A stretch of DNA of 64,000 bases, from assembly GCF_030687295.1 (NCBI RefSeq), contig NZ_CP117425.1, positions 1,988,001-2,052,000 of the forward strand, read 5' to 3'. The notes beneath the pieces are model-generated. The model was not told the DNA's origin. It did no database searches and saw only the letters and a list, made by a program, of their open reading frames with translations. Shown in pieces: positions 25,030 through 36,128 of the stretch; positions within the stretch are counted from its first letter, which is position 1; each line of letters opens with the position of its first letter. A program made the translations under genes and the position numbers. The stretch comes from Pseudomonas beijingensis. Its GTDB lineage: Bacteria > Pseudomonadota > Gammaproteobacteria > Pseudomonadales > Pseudomonadaceae.

Positions 25030-26394
25030 ATGCAAGAGACCAAGCCGACACACGTCCGCTATTTGATCCTGCTCATGCTGTTTTTGGTGACGACGATCAA
25101 CTATGCCGACCGCGCGACCATCGCCATCGCAGGCTCCAGCCTGCAAAAAGACCTCGGCATCGATGCCGTCACCCTCGGTTATATCTTCTCCGCTTTCGGC
25201 TGGGCCTATGTGGCCGGGCAGATTCCCGGCGGCTGGCTGCTCGACCGTTTCGGGTCGAAAAAAATCTATGCGTTGAGCATTTTTACCTGGTCGCTGTTCA
25301 CCGTGCTGCAAGGCTATGTGGGTGAATTCGGCATGTCCACGGCCGTGGTTGCGCTGTTCATGCTGCGCTTCCTGGTCGGGCTGGCCGAAGCGCCGTCCTT
25401 CCCGGGCAACGCACGGATCGTCGCCGCCTGGTTCCCCACCGCAGAACGTGGCACCGCCTCGGCGATCTTCAATTCGGCGCAGTATTTCGCCACGGTGTTG
25501 TTCGCACCGCTGATGGGCTGGATCGTCTACCGTTTCGGTTGGCAGCACGTGTTCATCGTGATGGGCGTGATCGGCATCGTGTTCTCGCTGGTTTGGCTGA
25601 AAGTGATCTACAGCCCGCGTCAGCACCCGATGATCAACGAGGCCGAGTTCAATCACATTGCCGCCAATGGCGCGATGGTCGATATGGACCAGGACAAGGG
25701 CAAGGAAAAGAAAGCCGACGGTCCGAAGTGGGATTACATCCGCCAACTGCTGACCAACCGCATGATGCTCGGCGTATACCTGGGCCAGTACTGCATCAAC
25801 GGCATCACGTACTTCTTCCTGACCTGGTTCCCGGTGTACCTGGTGCAGGAACGCGGAATGACCATCCTCAAGGCTGGTTTCATCGCGTCCTTGCCGGCGA
25901 TCTGCGGCTTCATCGGCGGCGTGCTCGGCGGGGTGATTTCCGATTACCTGCTGCGCAAGGGCCACTCGCTGACCTTCGCCCGCAAGACGCCGATCATCGC
26001 CGGCCTGCTGGTGTCCAGCAGCATCGTGGCGTGCAACTACGTGGACATCGAATGGATGGTGGTGGGCTTCATGGCCCTGGCCTTCTTCGGTAAAGGCGTC
26101 GGCGCACTGGGCTGGGCCGTGGTGTCCGACACGTCGCCAAAACAGATCGCCGGCTTGAGCGGTGGCCTGTTCAACACCTTCGGCAACCTGGCATCGATTA
26201 CCACGCCAATCGTCATCGGCTACATCATCAGCGCCACGGGTTCGTTCAAGTGGGCACTGGTGTTCGTCGGTTGCAACGCGCTGGTGGCGGTGTTCAGCTA
26301 CCTGGTCATCGTAGGGCCGATCAAGCGTGTGGTACTCAAGGAACCCACGGCCAAGGATGCCGACCTTTCCAGCCTGTCTGAAGCTAAATCCTGA
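25030..26394 (+). CDS. gudP: MFS glucarate/galactarate permease (GudP/GarP type)
   Basis: Inner-membrane anion:cation symporter-type MFS carrier of 454 residues with about twelve membrane helices. The typical motifs are [17 protein letters not shown] in helix 1 and [12 protein letters not shown] in the 2-3 loop, and a hydrophilic central loop ([20 protein letters not shown]) sits after helix 6. I start at [15 protein letters not shown], with GGAAG about 8 bases upstream. Context with kdgD and garD points to uptake of D-glucarate and/or galactarate. The symbol is by analogy, as the two substrates cannot be told apart from sequence. Confidence 0.87.
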   Translation: MQETKPTHVRYLILLMLFLVTTINYADRATIAIAGSSLQKDLGIDAVTLGYIFSAFGWAYVAGQIPGGWLLDRFGSKKIYALSIFTWSLFTVLQGYVGEFGMSTAVVALFMLRFLVGLAEAPSFPGNARIVAAWFPTAERGTASAIFNSAQYFATVLFAPLMGWIVYRFGWQHVFIVMGVIGIVFSLVWLKVIYSPRQHPMINEAEFNHIAANGAMVDMDQDKGKEKKADGPKWDYIRQLLTNRMMLGVYLGQYCINGITYFFLTWFPVYLVQERGMTILKAGFIASLPAICGFIGGVLGGVISDYLLRKGHSLTFARKTPIIAGLLVSSSIVACNYVDIEWMVVGFMALAFFGKGVGALGWAVVSDTSPKQIAGLSGGLFNTFGNLASITTPIVIGYIISATGSFKWALVFVGCNALVAVFSYLVIVGPIKRVVLKEPTAKDADLSSLSEAKS

Positions 26395-26407
26395 AGGAGC
26401 GGCATCG

Positions 26408-27961
26408 ATGCAACTGATTGAACATGCCGATTCGCCCCGTTACATCCGCTTGCATGAGCGGGACAACGTGGTGATCGTCGTCAATGACCAGGGCGTGCCG
26501 GCCGGGACCGAGTTCCCGGACGGGCTGGTCACCGTCGACTTCGTACCCCAGAGCCACAAGGTCACCCTGGTGGACATTCCCGAGGGAGGCGAGGTGATTC
26601 GCTACGGCCAGGTCATTGGCTACGCGCTGCAACCGATCCCTCGTGGCAGCTGGGTCAAGGAAGACCAACTGCGCATGCCCACCGCGCCGCCGTTGGACAG
26701 CCTGCCGTTGTCCACCGACGTGCCGTTGGCCGATGCGCCGCTGGAGGGCTACACCTTCGAGGGCTATCGCAACGCCGACGGGACTGTCGGCACGCGCAAC
26801 ATTCTGGGTATCACCACCACGGTGCAGTGCGTGACTGGCGTGTTGGACCACGCGGTCAAGCGCATCAAGGACGAGCTGTTGCCCAAGTACCCGAACGTCG
26901 ATGACGTGGTGGCGCTGACCCACAGTTATGGCTGTGGCGTGGCGATCACCGCCACCGACGCCTACATCCCGATCCGCACCGTGCGCAACCTGGCACGCAA
27001 CCCGAACCTGGGGGGCGAGGCACTGGTGATCAGCCTGGGCTGCGAGAAATTGCAGGCCGGGCAGGTGATGCATGAAGGCGACAGTTCGGTGGACCTCAGC
27101 GAGCCGTGGTTGTATCGCTTGCAGGATTCCAGTCACGGCTTTACCGAAATGATCGAGCAGATCATGGAGTTGGCTGAAACGCGCCTGAAGAAACTCGACC
27201 AGCGCCGTCGCGAAACCGTGCCGGCCTCGGAGCTGATCCTGGGCATGCAGTGCGGCGGCAGCGATGCGTTTTCCGGCATCACCGCCAACCCGGCTCTGGG
27301 CTATGCCTCGGATCTGTTGCTGCGGGCGGGGGCGACGGTGATGTTCTCTGAAGTCACCGAAGTGCGCGATGCGATTTACCTGCTGACCTCCCGGGCGCAA
27401 ACCCAGGAAGTCGCCCAGGAGCTGGTGCGGGAAATGGACTGGTACGACCGCTACCTGGCCAAGGGCGAAGCCGATCGCAGTGCCAACACCACGCCGGGCA
27501 ACAAGAAGGGCGGGCTGTCGAACATCGTCGAAAAATCCTTGGGCTCGATCGTCAAGTCCGGCAGCAGCGCGATCAACGGCGTGCTCGGCCCGGGCGAGCG
27601 CTTCAAGCAAAAGGGCCTGATCTTCTGCGCCACACCGGCCAGTGATTTTGTCTGCGGCACGTTGCAACTGGCGGCGGGGATGAACCTGCACGTGTTCACC
27701 ACCGGCCGCGGCACGCCGTACGGCTTGGCCATGGCCCCGGTGGTGAAGGTCTCGACCCGCACCGAACTGGCCCAGCGCTGGCCGGACCTGATCGACATCG
27801 ACGCCGGCCGGATCGCCACCGGACGGGCGACCATCGAAGAGTTGGGCTGGGAGCTGTTCCACTACTACCTGGACGTGGCCAGCGGCAAGAAACAGACCTG
27901 GGCCGAGCGGCACAAGCTGTACAACGACATCACCTTGTTCAACCCTGCGCCGATTACCTGA
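26408..27961 (+). CDS. garD: Galactarate dehydratase
   Basis: Dehydrates galactarate to 5-dehydro-4-deoxyglucarate, feeding KdgD. It is a 517-residue UxaA/GarD-family enzyme with an N-terminal SAF domain (about 10-90, [20 protein letters not shown]) and the catalytic C-terminal region with [43 protein letters not shown] and [15 protein letters not shown] lies upstream of the ATG, 13 bases after the permease stop, so the two are co-transcribed. A D-glucarate dehydratase gene (gudD) is not in the window and may lie elsewhere. Confidence 0.93.
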   Translation: MQLIEHADSPRYIRLHERDNVVIVVNDQGVPAGTEFPDGLVTVDFVPQSHKVTLVDIPEGGEVIRYGQVIGYALQPIPRGSWVKEDQLRMPTAPPLDSLPLSTDVPLADAPLEGYTFEGYRNADGTVGTRNILGITTTVQCVTGVLDHAVKRIKDELLPKYPNVDDVVALTHSYGCGVAITATDAYIPIRTVRNLARNPNLGGEALVISLGCEKLQAGQVMHEGDSSVDLSEPWLYRLQDSSHGFTEMIEQIMELAETRLKKLDQRRRETVPASELILGMQCGGSDAFSGITANPALGYASDLLLRAGATVMFSEVTEVRDAIYLLTSRAQTQEVAQELVREMDWYDRYLAKGEADRSANTTPGNKKGGLSNIVEKSLGSIVKSGSSAINGVLGPGERFKQKGLIFCATPASDFVCGTLQLAAGMNLHVFTTGRGTPYGLAMAPVVKVSTRTELAQRWPDLIDIDAGRIATGRATIEELGWELFHYYLDVASGKKQTWAERHKLYNDITLFNPAPIT

Positions 27962-28001
27962 TGTACTTGTGATCGCTGGAGATCCAGTGTGGGAGATCCA
28001 A

Positions 28002-28297
28002 TGTGGGAGCGAGCTTGCTCGCGATAGCGCTGGTTCAGCTTGAGTTGATTTTGAATGTGCCGCCGCCATCGCGAGCAAGCTCGCTCCCACAGGGGGTTTT
28101 TGGTGAATGTAGATTCTGAGTTCACCCAAGAAGGAGTGTGTGGGAGCGAGCTTGCTCGCGATAGCGCTGGTTCAGCTTGAGTTGATTTTGAATGTGCCGC
28201 CTCCATCGCGAGCAAGCTCGCTCCCACAGGGAATGGAGTGAATTCAGTTTCTGTGAGCGCCCCAAAAAAATGTGGGAGCGAGCTTGCTCGCGATAAA
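28002..28297. repeat. Two near-identical REPINs plus a single REP after garD
   Basis: In the 410-bp gap after garD, TGTGGGAGCGAGCTTGCTCG begins at 28002 and again at 28139, exactly 137 bp apart. Each is followed by the same ~40-bp spacer (GCTGGTTCAGCTTGAGTTGA...) and inverted partner; only one spacer base differs (GCCGCCGCC against GCCGCCTCC). A third, single REP is at about 28270-28297. No gene is present. Confidence 0.88.
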
Positions 28298-28371
28298 GCT
28301 CTACCAGACGCCAATGCCGTGAGTGGCTTATCATTAGCCACCTAACGACACCCCTCTCAAGGTCCTCCGGC

Positions 28372-29313
28372 ATGCTGGCAATTTTCCTCGAAACCCTGAA
28401 CGTCACCGCGCCGGTGTTCGCCATGCTGTTTCTGGGGGTGTTGCTCAAGCGCATCAACTGGATCAACGACAACTTCATCCACATCGCCTCGTCCCTGGTG
28501 TTCAACGTCACCATGCCGGCGCTGTTGTTCCTCGGCATCCTGCACGCCGACCTGCACTCGGCTTTGCAGCCTGACCTGTTGATCTATTTCTCTATCGCCA
28601 CCCTGGTGAGCTTTGCGATGGCTTGGGGTTGGGCGATCTGGCGTTGCCCGCGGGAGGATCGCGGCATCTACACCCAGGGTGCGTTTCGCGGCAACAACGG
28701 GGTGATCGGCCTGGCGCTGGCGGCGAGCATGTATGGCGACTACGGGATTTCCCTGGGGTCGATTCTCGCGGCGTTGGTGATCCTGTTCTACAACACCTTG
28801 TCGACCATCGTGCTGGCGGTCTACAGCCCGGTGATCAAGTCCGATCCGTGGAGCATCTGCAAAAGCGTGATCAGCAACCCGCTGATCATCAGCGTGATCG
28901 TCGCCGCGCCGTTCGCCTATTGGCAGATCGGCCTGCCGAACTGGTTCGAGACCTCGGCCAAATACTTGTCGCAAATGACCTTGCCCCTGGCGCTGATCTG
29001 CATCGGCGGCACGCTGTCGCTGGCGGCCCTGCGCAAGAGCGGCAAAATGGCCTTGAGTTCGAGCCTGGTGAAAATGGTCGGCCTGCCGCTGGTGACCACC
29101 CTCGGTGCCTGGCTCTGGGGCTTTCGCGGGGCGGAACTGGGGATTCTGTTCCTGTACTTCGGCAGCCCCACCGCCGCCGCGAGCTATGTCATGGCCCGGG
29201 CGGCCGATGGCAACCATGAACTGGCGGCGGCGATCATCGTCATCACCACCTTGATGGCGGCGATTACCACCAACCTGGGGATCTTTGTGTTGCAGTGGGG
29301 TGGCTGGATCTAG
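28372..29313 (+). CDS. AEC-family transporter (auxin efflux carrier / MdcF-like)
   Basis: Inner-membrane carrier of 313 residues with about ten helices in two five-helix repeats. It has the family landmarks FNVTMPALLFLGIL (N-terminal crossing helix) and FRGNNGVIGLALAASMYGD. Bacterial AEC members export or import small organic acids such as malonate or malate, and the substrate here is unknown. The start is ATG at 28372, right after TCCGGC with no strong ribosome-binding site. It stands alone between REP clusters, so its link to the sugar-acid genes is only proximity. Confidence 0.82.
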   Translation: MLAIFLETLNVTAPVFAMLFLGVLLKRINWINDNFIHIASSLVFNVTMPALLFLGILHADLHSALQPDLLIYFSIATLVSFAMAWGWAIWRCPREDRGIYTQGAFRGNNGVIGLALAASMYGDYGISLGSILAALVILFYNTLSTIVLAVYSPVIKSDPWSICKSVISNPLIISVIVAAPFAYWQIGLPNWFETSAKYLSQMTLPLALICIGGTLSLAALRKSGKMALSSSLVKMVGLPLVTTLGAWLWGFRGAELGILFLYFGSPTAAASYVMARAADGNHELAAAIIVITTLMAAITTNLGIFVLQWGGWI

Positions 29314-29340
29314 GCTTGGGCTTGCGGTGTTCTTGAGGGC

Positions 29341-29440
29341 CAATCGCGAGCAAGCTCGCTCCCACAGTGGTTTTTAGGTGCATTCAAATACCCCATACAC
29401 CCACGATCACCTGTGGGAGCGAGCTTGCTCGCGATAGCGA
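29341..29440. repeat. REP pair between convergent genes
   Basis: TCGCGAGCAAGCTCGCTCCC (29345 on) and TGTGGGAGCGAGCTTGCTCG (about 29411 on) face outward between the AEC gene and the minus-strand decarboxylase-like gene. Confidence 0.8.
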
Positions 29441-29448
29441 TCTAACGC

Positions 29449-29829
29449 TCACTCAGATTTCTGATAACTATCGATCACTTCCTGCGCCGCCCGAAACGCA
29501 TCAATCGCCGCCGGCACGCCCGCGTACACCGCGCAATGCAGCAACGCCTCGCGAATCTCTTCCACCGTGCAACCATTGTTCAGTGCACCACGCACATGAC
29601 CCTTGAGCTCCTGCGGGCACTTGAGGGCGGTGAGGGCGGCGAGGGTGATCAGGCTGCGAGTCTTCAGCGGCAGGCCGTCGCGGCTCCAGACGCTGCCCCA
29701 GGCGTGTTCGTTGACGAAGTCCTGCAACGGCTGGGTGAAGTCGGTGGCGTTGCCCAGGGCGCGGTCGACGAACGCGTCGCCCATGACCTGGCGACGCATG
29801 TCCAGGCCGGTCTTTGGAGTGTCGGTCAT
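29449..29829 (-). CDS. Carboxymuconolactone decarboxylase-family protein (PcaC-like)
   Basis: A 126-residue AhpD/CMD-superfamily protein starting MTDTPKTGLDMRRQVMGDAF. It has PLKTRSLITLAALTALKCPQELKGHVRGALNNGCTVEEI in the middle and EALLHCAVYAGVPAAIDAFR after it, the layout of gamma-carboxymuconolactone decarboxylase. No protocatechuate pathway genes are nearby, so a PcaC role is uncertain. Its ATG overlaps the stop of the upstream antiporter gene (ATGA) and AGAGGGA lies inside that gene's end, so the two are translationally coupled. Confidence 0.82.
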   Translation of the reverse strand: MTDTPKTGLDMRRQVMGDAFVDRALGNATDFTQPLQDFVNEHAWGSVWSRDGLPLKTRSLITLAALTALKCPQELKGHVRGALNNGCTVEEIREALLHCAVYAGVPAAIDAFRAAQEVIDSYQKSE

Positions 29830-30920
29830 GGCAAATCCCTCTTGTGGTGTTGGCGGCGCCAGGCGCGCAGGGAGGTGAACAGCAAAAACGCGAGCAGGGC
29901 CGGCAGCACATAGAACAGCATCAGCCGTTCCAGTTGGCCGGCCAGGGGCATGCCGGTGGTGAACGACACCACGTGCAGCCCATAGGCCAGGTACAAACCC
30001 AGGAACAGCAGGCCTTCGGCACGGGTGACGCGATAACCGGAATAGAACACCGGCAGGCACAGCACCGCCACGCCGAGCATCACCGGCAGGTCGAAATCCA
30101 GGGCGTTCGGCGAGACCGACAGTGGCGTGGGTGCGGCGAGGGCGGTGACTCCCAGCACGCCCAGCAGGTTGAACAGATTACTGCCGATCACGTTGCCCAC
30201 GGCAATGTCCCGCTGGCCCCGCAAGGCGGCGATCAGCGAAGTGGCGAGTTCAGGCAGCGAGGTGCTGACGGCGACGATGGTCAGGCCGATGATGCGTTCC
30301 GAGAGCCCGAGGTCCGTCGCCACTTCCACTGCCGCACCCAGCAACAAGTGCCCGGCGAACACCAGCATCGCCAGGCCCGACGCAATCATCAGCACACTCT
30401 TGAACCAGGACAGGTGGGCCACCTCGCCCCCCACCGGGTGCGGACGCGCCGAATGCCGCGACTGGCGCAGCAACAACCCGAGGTACACCGCCAGGGCCAG
30501 CAGCAGCCAGGCGCCGTCCAATCGGGTCAGTTCTTCATTCAATGCCAGCACGAACACCAGCAGGCTGGCACCGATCATCAGCGGGATGTCCAGGCGCACC
30601 AGTTGGCGCGAGACGCGCAACGGAATGATCAGCGCCGACAGCCCGAGGGTGACGAGGATGTTGAAGATGCCGCTGCCGATCACGCTGCCCACGGCGATGT
30701 CGGCGTTCTGCGCCAGGGTCGCTTGCAGGCTGACGGCCATTTGCGGCGCGCTGCTGCCGAAGGCGACGACGGTCAGGCCGATGATCAGCGGCCGTACCTG
30801 CAAGCGTGCCGCCAGGCCCACGGCGGCGCGCACCAGCAGTTCGGCGCCGCCGATCAGCAACAGCAGGGCGCCGAACAATTCGATCAGGCTGAGCAGCGGT
30901 AGGGCGGTGATTAGGGAAAT
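29826..30920 (-). CDS. Calcium/sodium antiporter, CaCA family (YrbG-like), probable ATT start
   Basis: Inner-membrane cation exchanger of about 364 residues with two inverted alpha-repeats: VVAFGSSAPQMAVSLQA with GSVIGSGIFNILV, and VAVSTSLPELATSLIAA with GNVIGSNLFNLLG. I find no ATG, GTG or TTG with a ribosome-binding site at the N-terminus. GGAG (30928-30931) is followed by 7 bases and ATT (30920-30918), giving ISLITALPLLSLIELFGALL, which completes helix 1. The first in-frame TTG (30878) lacks a ribosome-binding site and would cut that helix. An ATT start, or an ATG miscalled as ATT, is inferred. Confidence 0.8.
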   Translation of the reverse strand: MSLITALPLLSLIELFGALLLLIGGAELLVRAAVGLAARLQVRPLIIGLTVVAFGSSAPQMAVSLQATLAQNADIAVGSVIGSGIFNILVTLGLSALIIPLRVSRQLVRLDIPLMIGASLLVFVLALNEELTRLDGAWLLLALAVYLGLLLRQSRHSARPHPVGGEVAHLSWFKSVLMIASGLAMLVFAGHLLLGAAVEVATDLGLSERIIGLTIVAVSTSLPELATSLIAALRGQRDIAVGNVIGSNLFNLLGVLGVTALAAPTPLSVSPNALDFDLPVMLGVAVLCLPVFYSGYRVTRAEGLLFLGLYLAYGLHVVSFTTGMPLAGQLERLMLFYVLPALLAFLLFTSLRAWRRQHHKRDLP

Positions 30921-30936
30921 GGTCGGGCTCCGTCTA

Positions 30937-31314
30937 TCAATCGTCGAGGGCTTGCACGCGCACCCGCGCGGTGCCGCTGCGCAACATGCCCAGTTGCTCG
31001 GCGGCTTCGCGGGATACGTCGATCAAACGGCCACGAGTATACGGGCCGCGGTCGTTGATGCGGACCACGACGCTGTCGTTGTTTTTCAGGTTGGTGACTT
31101 TCACCCGGGTGCCAAACGGCAACTGGCGATGGGCGGCAGTCAGGCCGTGCTGATTGAAACGCTCGCCGCTGGCGGTGCGCTTGCCATGGTGCCTGGCACC
31201 GTAATAAGAGGCGACGCCGGTCTGGTCGTAGCCGTGTGGATCGACCGTCCCGCTCTGGCTGGCGCAACCGGCCAGCAGGGACAGCAGGGCGCAGGCGCCG
31301 AGGAGACGCTTCAT
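30937..31314 (-). CDS. RlpA-like septal-ring lytic-transglycosylase-family lipoprotein (short)
   Basis: A 125-residue lipoprotein. The signal MKRLLGACALLSLLAGCASQ has the lipobox LAGC with Cys17. A double-psi beta-barrel domain follows: TGVASYYGARHHGKRTASGE, VKVTNLKNNDSVVVRINDRG, then GRLIDVSREAAEQLGM. The conserved RINDRGPY motif and the Asp of LIDVS are present, as in RlpA, which cleaves denuded glycan strands at the septum. It lacks a SPOR domain and is far shorter than full RlpA, so septal targeting is doubtful. The stop lies close upstream of the antiporter gene on the same strand. Confidence 0.85.
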   Translation of the reverse strand: MKRLLGACALLSLLAGCASQSGTVDPHGYDQTGVASYYGARHHGKRTASGERFNQHGLTAAHRQLPFGTRVKVTNLKNNDSVVVRINDRGPYTRGRLIDVSREAAEQLGMLRSGTARVRVQALDD

Positions 31315-31350
31315 GTAGGGTTTTCCAACTACAGATAGGGGAGCTGGCCT

Positions 31351-31480
31351 GTGGGAGCAAAGCTTGTGGGAGTAAAGCCTGTGGGAGCAAAGCTTGCTCG
31401 CGATGAACGATAACGCGGTCCACTGATGGATCGACGTGTCTTCATCGCGAGCAAGCTTTGCTCCCACGGGCTCGCTCCCG
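31351..31480. repeat. REP cluster upstream of the RlpA-like gene
   Basis: Three GTGGGAG(C/T)AAAGC-type arms occur in a row (from about 31351, 31366 and 31381), the last with a full TTGCTCGCGA end, and an inverted partner (TCGCGAGCAAGCTTTGCTCC) ends near 31467. The first two arms are truncated copies. Confidence 0.75.
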
Positions 31481-31523
31481 TAAGGGCGAAGGGAGCCAGG
31501 CTTGAAATCTGGCTCCATGGCTA

Positions 31524-32969
31524 TCAGCCCTCGAGCTTGCTTTTGAGCAGTTCGTTGACCTGTTGCGGGTTGGCCTTGCCCTTGGAGGCCTTCATGGCCT
31601 GGCCGACAAAGAAGCCGAACATCTTGCCGCGCTTGGCTTCGTCTGCCGCACGGTACTGTTCGACCTGCTCGGCGTTGGCCGCGAGCATTTCATCGAGCAC
31701 GGCGCTGATCGCCCCGGTGTCGGTGACCTGCTTCAAGCCGCGCTTCTCGATGATCTCGTCGGCGCTGCCTTCACCATTGGCCATGGCTTCGAACACCATC
31801 TTGGCGATCTTGCCGGAAATGGTGTTGTCCTTGATCCGCACCAGCATGCCGCCCAGTTGCTCGGCCGAGACCGGCGACTCATCGATTTCCAGGCCCTGTT
31901 TGTTCAACAGGCTGCCCAACTCGACCATCACCCAGTTGGCCGCCAGCTTGGCGTCGCCGCCAATGCTCACGACTTTCTCGAAGTAATCGGCCTGTTCGCG
32001 GCTGGTGGCCAGGACGTTGGCGTCATAGCTCGACAGGCCGAACTGTGCCTGGAAGCGCTCGCGTTTCTGCGGTGGCAGTTCCGGCAGGGTGGCGCGCACG
32101 TCATTGAGGAACGAATCCTCGATGACCACCGGCAGCAGGTCCGGGTCGGGGAAGTAACGGTAGTCGTTGGCTTCTTCCTTGCTGCGCATCGGACGGGTCT
32201 CGTCCTTGTTCGGGTCGTACAGGCGGGTCTGCTGGATAACCTTGCCGCCGTCCTCGATCAGTTCGATCTGGCGCTGGATCTCGCTGTTGATCGCCTTCTC
32301 GATGAAGCGGAACGAGTTGACGTTCTTGATCTCGCAGCGGGTGCCGAATTCAACCTGGCCCTTGGGCCGGATCGACACGTTGCAGTCGCAGCGCAGCGAA
32401 CCTTCGGCCATGTTGCCGTCGCAGATGCCCAGGTAGCGCACCAGCGCGTGGATCGCCTTGACGTAGGCCACGGCTTCCTTGGCGCTGCGCATATCTGGCT
32501 CGGAAACGATTTCCAGCAGCGGCGTGCCGGCACGGTTCAGGTCGATGCCGGTGGCACCGTTGAATTCTTCGTGCAGGCTCTTGCCGGCGTCTTCTTCCAG
32601 GTGCGCCCGGGTGATGCCGACGCGCTTGACCGTGCCGTCTTCCAGGGCGATGTCCAGGTGGCCCTTGCCGACGATCGGCAATTCCATCTGGCTGATCTGG
32701 TAGCCCTTGGGCAGGTCCGGGTAGAAGTAGTTCTTGCGGGCGAACACGTTGTGCTGGCCGATCTCGGCGTCAATCGCCAGGCCGAACATCACCGCCATGC
32801 GCACCGCTTCCTGGTTCAGCACCGGCAAGACGCCGGGCATGCCCAGGTCCACCAGGCTGGCCTGGGTGTTGGGCTCGGAACCGAATGTGGTGGAGCTACC
32901 GGAAAAGATTTTCGACCGGGTGGTGAGCTGGGTATGAATCTCCAGCCCGATCACGACTTCCCATTGCAT
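31524..32969 (-). CDS. gatB: Aspartyl/glutamyl-tRNA amidotransferase subunit B
   Basis: The tRNA-binding and kinase subunit of the GatCAB amidotransferase, 481 residues. It activates Glu on tRNA-Gln or Asp on tRNA-Asn before ammonia transfer from GatA. The N-terminal cradle domain has [24 protein letters not shown] and [14 protein letters not shown]; the C-terminal YqeY-like tail domain has [16 protein letters not shown]. It lies 10 bases after gatA in the gatC-gatA-gatB operon. GAGGAG precedes the ATG. Confidence 0.96.
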   Translation of the reverse strand: MQWEVVIGLEIHTQLTTRSKIFSGSSTTFGSEPNTQASLVDLGMPGVLPVLNQEAVRMAVMFGLAIDAEIGQHNVFARKNYFYPDLPKGYQISQMELPIVGKGHLDIALEDGTVKRVGITRAHLEEDAGKSLHEEFNGATGIDLNRAGTPLLEIVSEPDMRSAKEAVAYVKAIHALVRYLGICDGNMAEGSLRCDCNVSIRPKGQVEFGTRCEIKNVNSFRFIEKAINSEIQRQIELIEDGGKVIQQTRLYDPNKDETRPMRSKEEANDYRYFPDPDLLPVVIEDSFLNDVRATLPELPPQKRERFQAQFGLSSYDANVLATSREQADYFEKVVSIGGDAKLAANWVMVELGSLLNKQGLEIDESPVSAEQLGGMLVRIKDNTISGKIAKMVFEAMANGEGSADEIIEKRGLKQVTDTGAISAVLDEMLAANAEQVEQYRAADEAKRGKMFGFFVGQAMKASKGKANPQQVNELLKSKLEG

Positions 32970-32979
32970 GTGTTTCTCC

Positions 32980-34431
32980 TCAGAAGCCGGTTGGGGTGCG
33001 GGTGTGCCAGTCAGTGTTCAACTGATACTGATGGGCAACGTTCAACAGGCGGCCTTCCTGGAAATACGGCGCGAGCAATTGCACGCCCACCGGCAAGCCA
33101 TCGACGAAGCCGGCCGGCATGGACAGGCCCGGCAAGCCGGCGAGGTTGGCGGTGATGGTGTAGACGTCTTCCAGGTACTCGGCGACCGGGTCGCTGTTCT
33201 TGGCGCCGAGTTTCCAGGCCGGGTTCGGCGTGGTCGGGCCGAGGATGATGTCGACCTCGTTGAAGGCGGCCATGAAGTCGTTCTTCACCAGGCGGCGGAT
33301 TTTCTGCGCCTTGAGGTAGTAGGCATCGTAGTAGCCGGCGGACAGCGCATAGGCGCCGACCATGATCCGGCGCTGCACTTCGGCACCGAAGCCTTCGCCA
33401 CGGGAGCGCTTGTACAGGTCGACCAGGTTTTCCGGGTTCTCGCAGCGATAGCCGAAGCGCACGCCGTCGAAGCGCGACAGGTTCGAGGACGCTTCCGCCG
33501 GGGCGATCACGTAGTACGCAGGAATCGCGTGCTGCATGTTCGGCAGGCTGATTTCCTTGATGACCGCGCCGAGCTTCTCCAGCTCCTTGACGCTGTTGTG
33601 GACCAGCTCGGCGATGCGTGGGTCGAGACCGGCGCTGAAGTATTCCTTCGGCACGCCGATGCGCAAACCTTGCAGCGAACCGTTGAGGCTGGCGCTGTAG
33701 TCCGGAACGGGCTCATCGATGCTGGTGGAGTCGTTCGGGTCGAAGCCGGCCATGCCTTGCAGCAGGATCGCGCAGTCTTCGGCGGTGCGCGCCAACGGGC
33801 CACCCTGGTCGAGGCTGGAGGCGTAGGCGATCATGCCCCAGCGCGAAACGCGACCGTAGGTCGGCTTCAGGCCGGTGAGGTTGGTGAACGCTGCTGGCTG
33901 GCGAATCGAGCCACCGGTATCGGTGGCGGTGGCGGCCGGCAACAGGCGCGCGGCCACGGCGGCGGCGGAACCGCCGGACGAGCCGCCCGGTACGTGTTCC
34001 AGGTTCCACGGGTTCTTCACCGCGCCGTAGTAGCTCGACTCGTTGGCCGAGCCCATGGCGAATTCGTCCATGTTGGTCTTGCCCAGGGTCACGGTGCCAG
34101 CGGCGGCCAGCTTGGCGACCACGGTGGCATCGTACGGGGCCTTGAAGTTGTCGAGCATCTTCGAGCCGCAACTGGTGCGGATGCCCTGGGTGCAGAACAG
34201 GTCCTTGTGGGCAATCGGCGCACCGAGCAGGGCGCCGGTCTCACCCTTGGCGCGACGGGCGTCGGCGGTCTTGGCCTGGTTCAGGGCCAGCTCCTGGGTG
34301 AGGCTGATGAAGCTGTTGAGCTGCGGGTCGAGCTGGGCGATGCGCGCCAGCAGGACCTGGGTCAGTTCTTCGGAGGAAAACTTTTTATCGGCGAGTCCGC
34401 GGGCGATCTCGGCCAGGGTCATGTGATGCAT
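32980..34431 (-). CDS. gatA: Aspartyl/glutamyl-tRNA amidotransferase subunit A
   Basis: Glutaminase subunit of GatCAB, 483 residues, an amidase-signature enzyme. The Ser-cis-Ser-Lys triad is visible: Lys in PIAHKDLFC, Ser in [14 protein letters not shown] and the nucleophile Ser in [10 protein letters not shown]. It begins [20 protein letters not shown], with GGGAAAGAGCC upstream. A second ATG at codon 4 is also possible. It follows gatC by 16 bases. Confidence 0.96.
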   Translation of the reverse strand: MHHMTLAEIARGLADKKFSSEELTQVLLARIAQLDPQLNSFISLTQELALNQAKTADARRAKGETGALLGAPIAHKDLFCTQGIRTSCGSKMLDNFKAPYDATVVAKLAAAGTVTLGKTNMDEFAMGSANESSYYGAVKNPWNLEHVPGGSSGGSAAAVAARLLPAATATDTGGSIRQPAAFTNLTGLKPTYGRVSRWGMIAYASSLDQGGPLARTAEDCAILLQGMAGFDPNDSTSIDEPVPDYSASLNGSLQGLRIGVPKEYFSAGLDPRIAELVHNSVKELEKLGAVIKEISLPNMQHAIPAYYVIAPAEASSNLSRFDGVRFGYRCENPENLVDLYKRSRGEGFGAEVQRRIMVGAYALSAGYYDAYYLKAQKIRRLVKNDFMAAFNEVDIILGPTTPNPAWKLGAKNSDPVAEYLEDVYTITANLAGLPGLSMPAGFVDGLPVGVQLLAPYFQEGRLLNVAHQYQLNTDWHTRTPTGF

Positions 34432-34447
34432 GAGAGGCTCTTTCCCT

Positions 34448-34735
34448 TTAGTCGATGACTTTCGGAACCAGGTACAGGCCGTTTTCGACCGCTGGTGCGA
34501 TGGACTGGTAGGCCTCGCGGTGATTGGACTCGGTCACGACGTCGGCGCGCAGGCGCTGGCTGGCTTCCAGTGGGTGGGCCAGGGGTTCGATACCGTCGGT
34601 GTTGACCGCCTGCATCTCGTCGACCAGCCCCAGAATGCTGTTCAGGGCAGAAGTAATGTGTGGAAGATCGGCTTCATTGAGGCCCAGACAGGCCAGATGA
34701 GCGATTTTTTCCACGTCGGAGCGTTCAAGCGCCAT
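34448..34735 (-). CDS. gatC: Aspartyl/glutamyl-tRNA amidotransferase subunit C
   Basis: Small 95-residue subunit that stabilises GatA and links it to GatB. It has the family pattern [20 protein letters not shown] near the start, [20 protein letters not shown] in the middle and [24 protein letters not shown] lies 6 bases before the ATG. It is the first gene of gatCAB and is divergent from mreB. The leader contains a 6-bp hairpin ACGGAC/GTCCGT at 34759-34777. Confidence 0.95.
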   Translation of the reverse strand: MALERSDVEKIAHLACLGLNEADLPHITSALNSILGLVDEMQAVNTDGIEPLAHPLEASQRLRADVVTESNHREAYQSIAPAVENGLYLVPKVID

Positions 34736-34937
34736 GGGATTCTCCAGTGGAAAACAAAACGGACGCAGTCTGTCCGTGTGTTAGATTGTCGGAACACTAC
34801 CGCATTTCTACGGCCCTACGGCCGCGATTTCGGGGTTTGGTGCACAGAAAAGCGGCCAATTTAACATATTGGCGCCTTGCCCAAAATCCCTGTCGTTGTT
34901 AGAGTTTGCCGCACTTTTTTACCCACGCGTTGCCTAG

Positions 34938-35987
<1,050 letters not shown>

Positions 35988-36018
35988 GTCTGGCTGAGTG
36001 GTCTATGTTGTTCGCTCC

Positions 36019-36044
36019 CGGGCAGCACTTTGCAGTGCTGCCCG
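36019..36044 (+). promoter_or_regulatory. Strong stem-loop between mreB and mreC
   Basis: CGGGCAGCACT and AGTGCTGCCCG form a perfect 11-bp stem with loop TTGC. The following TTGGCGTTTATCTTC is only weakly T-rich. It probably acts as a partial terminator or 3'-protecting hairpin that makes mreB mRNA more abundant than mreCD. Confidence 0.65.
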
Positions 36045-36128
36045 TTGGCGTTTATCTTCTGTCATTCGTATCCAGGCCGGTTTGATGCCGTATGAATAAA
36101 GAAAACATTTGCCTGGGAGGAGCGGCCT

